A stretch of 34,772 nt of DNA. Source: Spirochaetaceae bacterium. GTDB taxonomy: Bacteria; Spirochaetota; Spirochaetia; DSM-27196; Alkalispirochaetaceae. The notes below the pieces were generated by a model. The model was not told the origin of the DNA, ran no database searches, and worked only from the letters and a program-made list of their open reading frames with translations. Position numbers and translations under genes: made by a program. The stretch lies in contig REEH01000145.1 in the NCBI GenBank assembly GCA_007695175.1, forward strand, positions 1 to 34,772, written 5' to 3'. Positions 31,065-34,772 of this stretch are shown in pieces (within the stretch, counting starts at the first letter, position 1; each line of letters begins with the position of its first letter).

Positions 31065-32175
31065 CCCGGAACCGGTACACGATCGTCTGGGAGTAGAGCT
31101 CACCCGGCCGCAGGATAATATCGTCGATCTCCGGATGATTCGGCCCGTCCGGGTATCCCTGGCACTCCAGGCAGAATCCCGCCCGTCGAGCGAAGGGTGC
31201 CGTCAGTCCGTCACCACCGAAAAACTGCAGGCAGGAGGCGTCGGTGAAGGTATCCATCACGCGGCCGCTTGCGGGGTGCTCCGCCCGGGCAACGTGGCGA
31301 ATCGCTGCCTCCCGGGATACATCCCTGAGCAGGTAGTTATCCCCGTGTCGCTGGTGGAGCGCCGGTATCACCTCGCCCAGCAGCCGTGGTTTCCGCAGGT
31401 CCGCCGCCGTTCCTTCCACGGGCTCCACCCGTCCCAGGAGCGTCATCGTATCGTCGGTGGGAGTGTAGTGATCGGCGTACACCGCGAGACGGTGCGAGTC
31501 CACGTTCTGCTCTCCGCCGCCGGACAGGTTGAAGTGGGCGTGGCTCGTGGTGCTCAGCGGTGTCGGCGCGTCTGTGCGGGCTCGGGTCCTGATAATCAGA
31601 TCCACCGGCGCCGCGGACGCTGGTGCGGATGCCGGAGCCGGTGCGGTCACCTTTTCGGATGCGGGCACCGGCGCCGGGTCGTGCCCGGGGGGCAACCACG
31701 CGGCACTCCCCAGCCGGTATTCCACCTCCACATCGATCGAGCCGGGATAGCCCTCCTCCCCGGCGGGGCTGTGGTAGTGCATTGTAACGGAATCATCACT
31801 TTGCCCGGTGACGGTCCAGACGCGACGGTAGAAGCCGCCATTTCCTCCGTGCAGATGGTTTGGTGGATTGTTCCGCTCCAACCGGTACTCCCGCCCGTCC
31901 AGAACAAAGCGCCCCCCCGTGAGTCGGCCCGCGATCCGCCCCACGATGGCCCCCGAGTAGATCGTCCCCTGCACGTACTCGTCCAGCGTATCGTACCGCA
32001 GGATCACCGGACCGGGATGCCCCTCGCGATCAGGCACGCGCAGGTCAACCATTGCTGCGCCGTAGGGCATTACCGCGAGCGTCGCTCCGCTCCCCCCGCC
32101 ATCGGAGAGACGGATCAGCGGAATGGCCCCGTCCCCGGGGAGCACTCCAAAGGATTCGTTCGTCCGCTCTCTCAA
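31051..32175 (-). CDS. Aldose 1-epimerase (mutarotase) with an Ala/Pro-rich insertion
   Basis: The 374-residue protein has the galactose mutarotase motifs: GAIVGRIAGRLTGGRF, NNPPNHLHGGNGGFYRR, the catalytic His in TTSHAHFNLSG, DHYTPTDDTM, and the catalytic Glu in FCLECQGYPDGPNH. It interconverts alpha and beta anomers of hexoses. An insertion of about 25 residues (DPAPVPASEKVTAPAPASA, then PASAAP) breaks the fold between VEYRLGSA and VDLIIRT. The start is probably TTG 32175: it overlaps the preceding UROD stop by 4 bp (TTGA) and has GGGAG 8 bp upstream. A later GTG is possible. The upstream open frame to 32550 is a shadow of the UROD gene. It is the last gene of a three-gene minus-strand operon. 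Confidence 0.85.
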   Translation of the reverse strand: MRERTNESFGVLPGDGAIPLIRLSDGGGSGATLAVMPYGAAMVDLRVPDREGHPGPVILRYDTLDEYVQGTIYSGAIVGRIAGRLTGGRFVLDGREYRLERNNPPNHLHGGNGGFYRRVWTVTGQSDDSVTMHYHSPAGEEGYPGSIDVEVEYRLGSAAWLPPGHDPAPVPASEKVTAPAPASAPASAAPVDLIIRTRARTDAPTPLSTTSHAHFNLSGGGEQNVDSHRLAVYADHYTPTDDTMTLLGRVEPVEGTAADLRKPRLLGEVIPALHQRHGDNYLLRDVSREAAIRHVARAEHPASGRVMDTFTDASCLQFFGGDGLTAPFARRAGFCLECQGYPDGPNHPEIDDIILRPGELYSQTIVYRFRVTAS

Positions 32176-33422
32176 GCGTTGAACTCCCGGATTGCCTCTA
32201 CCATGGCAACCACGTTTTCGATCGGTGTCCTGGCCTGGATGTTGTGGATGCTGGAAGCCACGAAGCCACCGCCGGGAGAGAATATTTTCAGGTGCTTCAG
32301 CACCTCCGCCCGGACCTCCGCCGGCGTTCCGAAGGGCAGCGTCTTCTGCGTGTCCACGGCGGCTCCCCAGAAGACCATGTCCCGCCCGAACTCCCGTTTC
32401 AGCGAGACCGGATCCATCCCGCCGGCGTTCCACTGGATCGGGTTGAGAATATCGATACCTGCCTCGATGAAGTGGGGAATCAGGGACGTGATCGCTCCGT
32501 CGGTGTGTTTGTACACCTTCCAGCTCGTGTGACCGTGAATCCAGTCGCATACCTTCCGGTAGTACGGCTTGTAGAGTGATTCAAAGGTCTCGGGAGAACA
32601 GAAGGTGCTGGACTGCGTTCCGAAGTCCGTCCCGCAGATATACACCAGGCCCACCGCGTCGCCCACAACAGCGTGGATCCTCACCAGATTTTCCAGAGCG
32701 ATATCTATCTGCTTCTCGAATACCGCGTGGAGATAATCCTGCCGCGCAGCAGTCGAGATGTACCACTCCGTCACGTCCCGGATGCCTCGGGGATGCTCCA
32801 GGTTGAGGCCCGGCACCAGCGCGATATCGCCGAGGGCCGTGCCCCCGAAAAGCCCGAAGAGAAAGCGTGGGTTCTCCCTGTGCTGTTCAACCATTGAACC
32901 GAAGCGCTTTAGATCCTCATCGCTTATGGGACCGAACTCCTGCAGGTTATCCTCCGGATTCAGGTTGTCCTCGTCGATCTCATCCTGTCGGATAATGGCA
33001 TCAAAGAAGAAGGAGCTCGGCGGCATACGTCCACTGGGAGGTACACTCCTGTTTCCGTTGGGGTACAGCACGACATCTCCGTTCGGGAGCGTGTCGTGTT
33101 CAAACTTGCCCGGCACCAGCACATCCTGACCCCAGGGGGTCCGGAAGGGTTTCCAGTTCTCGATGTAGAAACCGAACATCGTGTGCGGGTTCCACAGAGG
33201 CTGTACATCGATGCCCATGGCGTCCTTGAGGTCATCGTCGATGTAACCGAGCATCTGGAACGGCTCGTGGACCTTTACAGGCCCCCTCTCCAGGCCGTAG
33301 TGCTCCCGAAGACCCTCCACGATACTGCAATGGATCCCACTGGTGGGACCACCGCCCAGATCGAGCGGAACGGGTCCCGGCCGGTGGTTGATGGCGGCGT
33401 TAACCTTTTCTTTTGAGGTCAT
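32172..33422 (-). CDS. UROD-like family protein, HTDG subfamily
   Basis: This 416-residue protein is a distant uroporphyrinogen decarboxylase relative: SKEKVNAAINHRPGPVPLDL at the start, then VYKHTDGAITSLIPHFIEAG, IDILNPIQWNAGGMDPVSLK, AAVDTQKTLPFGTPAEV, and SPGGGFVASSIHNIQARTPI, then ENVVAM. This subfamily has HTDG where MtaA enzymes have HxC, so the zinc site of methylcobamide methyltransferases is not present. These proteins occur widely in carbohydrate gene clusters of anaerobes and their reaction is not established. It is not expected to make coproporphyrinogen. ATG 33422 has AAGGAGT 7 nt upstream. It lies 12 bp after another UROD-like gene and overlaps the aldose epimerase gene. Confidence 0.8.
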   Translation of the reverse strand: MTSKEKVNAAINHRPGPVPLDLGGGPTSGIHCSIVEGLREHYGLERGPVKVHEPFQMLGYIDDDLKDAMGIDVQPLWNPHTMFGFYIENWKPFRTPWGQDVLVPGKFEHDTLPNGDVVLYPNGNRSVPPSGRMPPSSFFFDAIIRQDEIDEDNLNPEDNLQEFGPISDEDLKRFGSMVEQHRENPRFLFGLFGGTALGDIALVPGLNLEHPRGIRDVTEWYISTAARQDYLHAVFEKQIDIALENLVRIHAVVGDAVGLVYICGTDFGTQSSTFCSPETFESLYKPYYRKVCDWIHGHTSWKVYKHTDGAITSLIPHFIEAGIDILNPIQWNAGGMDPVSLKREFGRDMVFWGAAVDTQKTLPFGTPAEVRAEVLKHLKIFSPGGGFVASSIHNIQARTPIENVVAMVEAIREFNA

Positions 33423-33434
33423 GATCAGGACTCC

Positions 33435-34748
33435 TTACCTGGCGCGGTCTATCTCCTCCCGGGCAATCTCCACCCAGCGGGAGGCGTTTTCGGGGTTGCC
33501 CCCCAGGGTATGGTTGTCTTTCATCATCAGCTCGAGAAAGCTGTCCCGGGAGACGGAGAGCACTTCCCGCAGCTCGCGCCGTACCTCATCCTCGTCCATA
33601 GCGGCGAAGGCGAGCGGCGTCGGACTCGGCTTCACGGAGAAGATGTAGTCCCGGCCAAGCTGCTCCGCCATCAGCGGCCTGTCCGCCCAGGGGGAGCTGC
33701 TCACCCGTCGCAGGCGCGGAATCGTCTTTACGTGATCCCAGCGGCCGTGCAGCGGCTCGCAGCACCCGTAGCAGTTGAGGCCGAACCGCTCCAGCACGGA
33801 TTTCTGATAGGGCAGAATGAATTCCGCGAACATCTCCGGCGAGGTCCCTACCGTCTCCTGGCTCTCGCCGAATCCCCACATGTCGATCATCCGGACATGC
33901 TCCGGGTTGAAGCCCTCCGCCGGCAGCTGTTCCGTCCAGCCGAAACCGCCGGATCCCACGTAGGTCCCTTCCGTGTTGAGCGCCAGGAGACCCTCGCGCT
34001 CCAGGAATTCCATCTTGGCCAGAGTGCCATCCCGCAGAAAGGTCATGAGCCGGTGGACGCCCTCGGGGTTGTCGTACATGTCCAGCATGAAGTTACTCAG
34101 TCCCCGCAGCGTGATGAACTCCCAGGTCATTCCCAGCGTCCAGTACCACACTCCGCGCAGACGCACCGTAAGGATATCGCCAAACAGATCCTGCGCCAGC
34201 TCCAGTACCGCCCGCGTCTGCTCATGGTCCACGATGATCTCGGGATATTTGAGCCTGGGCAGGTCCCGTTCGTAATCCTGGATCGGCGCGTCCCACACGT
34301 AGGATCCGCCGTGGGCGGGGTCGCCGTGCATGTCCGCCACGAGCCCCCAACCCGTATCGTCATAATTATAGGGGACGTCAAAGAACGGTTCGATCACCTT
34401 GTCGTCCTTGAACTCCTCCGCCCAGTGAATCTGCTTGCGCAGGGCCATCTCCCACACGCGCAGGAGTGGATGTTCGCAGAGGATCTGCTTCTGCAGGATG
34501 ATCTCGTTCCACCCGTTCTCCGGATCGATGAAGACCAGCGGTGTGGTATCACGCAGATCGTTGTGCGCGGTCCAGAGGCGAGCCTTCTCCTCCATCTGGG
34601 GGCGTGCCGCGATCTCCGCCACGTGCCGTGCCAGTTCGCGCAGGAGGTCCCGCTCCCGGGGTGTTACGGAGAGCCGGCCCGATATTCCCCGGGTGGTACT
34701 CAACCCCGATGCTGTCTGGATCGTTGATGGGTCACGCTCGTTGCTCAT
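33435..34748 (-). CDS. UROD-like family protein, YGCCEPL subfamily
   Basis: The 437-residue protein is another remote uroporphyrinogen decarboxylase relative. The marker block is NCYGCCEPLHGRWDHVKTIP, followed by RRVSSSPWADRPLMAEQLG and DYIFSVKPSPTPLAF; the N-terminal half has DTTPLVFIDPENGWNEII and VPYNYDDTGWG. The double Cys in GCCEP sits at the place of the HxC zinc ligands of MtaA-type methyltransferases and may bind a metal. The reaction is not known; corrinoid- or sugar-linked methyl transfer is a guess from the superfamily. ATG 34748 has AAGGAGAG 5 nt upstream. It is the first gene of the minus-strand operon that continues with a second UROD-like gene and a mutarotase. Confidence 0.8.
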   Translation of the reverse strand: MSNERDPSTIQTASGLSTTRGISGRLSVTPRERDLLRELARHVAEIAARPQMEEKARLWTAHNDLRDTTPLVFIDPENGWNEIILQKQILCEHPLLRVWEMALRKQIHWAEEFKDDKVIEPFFDVPYNYDDTGWGLVADMHGDPAHGGSYVWDAPIQDYERDLPRLKYPEIIVDHEQTRAVLELAQDLFGDILTVRLRGVWYWTLGMTWEFITLRGLSNFMLDMYDNPEGVHRLMTFLRDGTLAKMEFLEREGLLALNTEGTYVGSGGFGWTEQLPAEGFNPEHVRMIDMWGFGESQETVGTSPEMFAEFILPYQKSVLERFGLNCYGCCEPLHGRWDHVKTIPRLRRVSSSPWADRPLMAEQLGRDYIFSVKPSPTPLAFAAMDEDEVRRELREVLSVSRDSFLELMMKDNHTLGGNPENASRWVEIAREEIDRAR

Positions 34749-34772
34749 GAAATCTCTCCTTGAGTGCGTTTT

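Noticed and set aside
30916-32532. 538-codon plus-strand frame over the mutarotase gene
   Set aside because: The minus strand has a full aldose 1-epimerase and part of a UROD-like gene; the plus frame has no recognisable motif.
32176-32550. Upstream extension of the aldose 1-epimerase frame
   Set aside because: It overlaps the UROD-like coding region on the same strand in another frame; the TTG overlapping the UROD stop has a ribosome site at the right distance.
1-34772. CRISPR arrays, tRNA or rRNA genes, transposases, prophage genes
   Set aside because: I looked for clustered short repeats, tRNA-like structures and recombinase motifs and saw none.

Overview
This window is high-GC bacterial chromosome that looks like a free-living, probably anaerobic or facultative spirochaete. 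Taxonomy is an inference: it rests on the mix of HWE-type hybrid sensor kinase, zinc phospholipase-like protein, ROK regulators and many uroporphyrinogen decarboxylase (UROD)-like proteins, with no rRNA or marker gene to settle it. I see no rRNA, tRNA, CRISPR array, transposase or phage gene. Gene density is high, genes lie on both strands, and several operons have 1-8 bp overlaps.

Layout. 1-3.7 kb (+): the end of a class III aminotransferase, a Gfo/Idh/MocA dehydrogenase, a ROK repressor lacking the usual zinc motif, and a NagB-like sugar-phosphate protein behind a clear sigma70 promoter. 3.7-7.0 kb (-): a lipoprotein with three tandem covalent-flavin (FMN-binding) domains, a terminator, then a short-chain dehydrogenase and a PLC/P1-nuclease-like protein. 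7.2-12 kb: a fucose isomerase-like protein (+), Hsp33 (-) and a receiver-PAS-PAS-histidine kinase (+). 12-14.1 kb: a second ROK regulator (-) divergent from a HAD phosphatase (+). 14.1-16 kb is an accessory patch: an MNT/HEPN pair, a truncated UROD-family remnant, and a Phd-type antitoxin followed by a VapC toxin missing its N-terminal half. 16-19 kb (+): a class V aminotransferase, a short-chain dehydrogenase and a lipoprotein gene broken by a frameshift. 19-23.5 kb (-): a three-subunit NAD-linked formate dehydrogenase operon. 23.6-26.8 kb (+): cardiolipin synthase and a BCCT transporter. 26.8-27.3 kb (-): a small unknown protein. 27.5-31 kb (+): an operon of a UROD-thioredoxin-thioredoxin fusion, a CobW-type GTPase and a TIM-barrel sugar isomerase/epimerase. 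31-34.7 kb (-): a facing operon of two further UROD-like proteins and an aldose 1-epimerase.

How it may fit together. The strongest theme is the UROD-like superfamily: three intact members from clearly different subfamilies plus one remnant, beside a CobW metallochaperone, sugar isomerases/epimerases and, further off, a BCCT (betaine-type) transporter and an NAD-linked formate dehydrogenase. A reasonable but unproven reading is corrinoid-linked or carbohydrate-linked one-carbon chemistry, in which methyl groups could be oxidised through formate. No corrinoid-binding protein is visible here, so the link to cobalamin stays inferential. The most unusual single protein is the UROD fusion carrying a CAPC thioredoxin domain and a second thioredoxin-like domain without cysteines. 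A second recurring signal is at gene starts: several genes have no Shine-Dalgarno sequence but a -10-like hexamer 6-9 nt before the start codon, which suggests leaderless transcripts.
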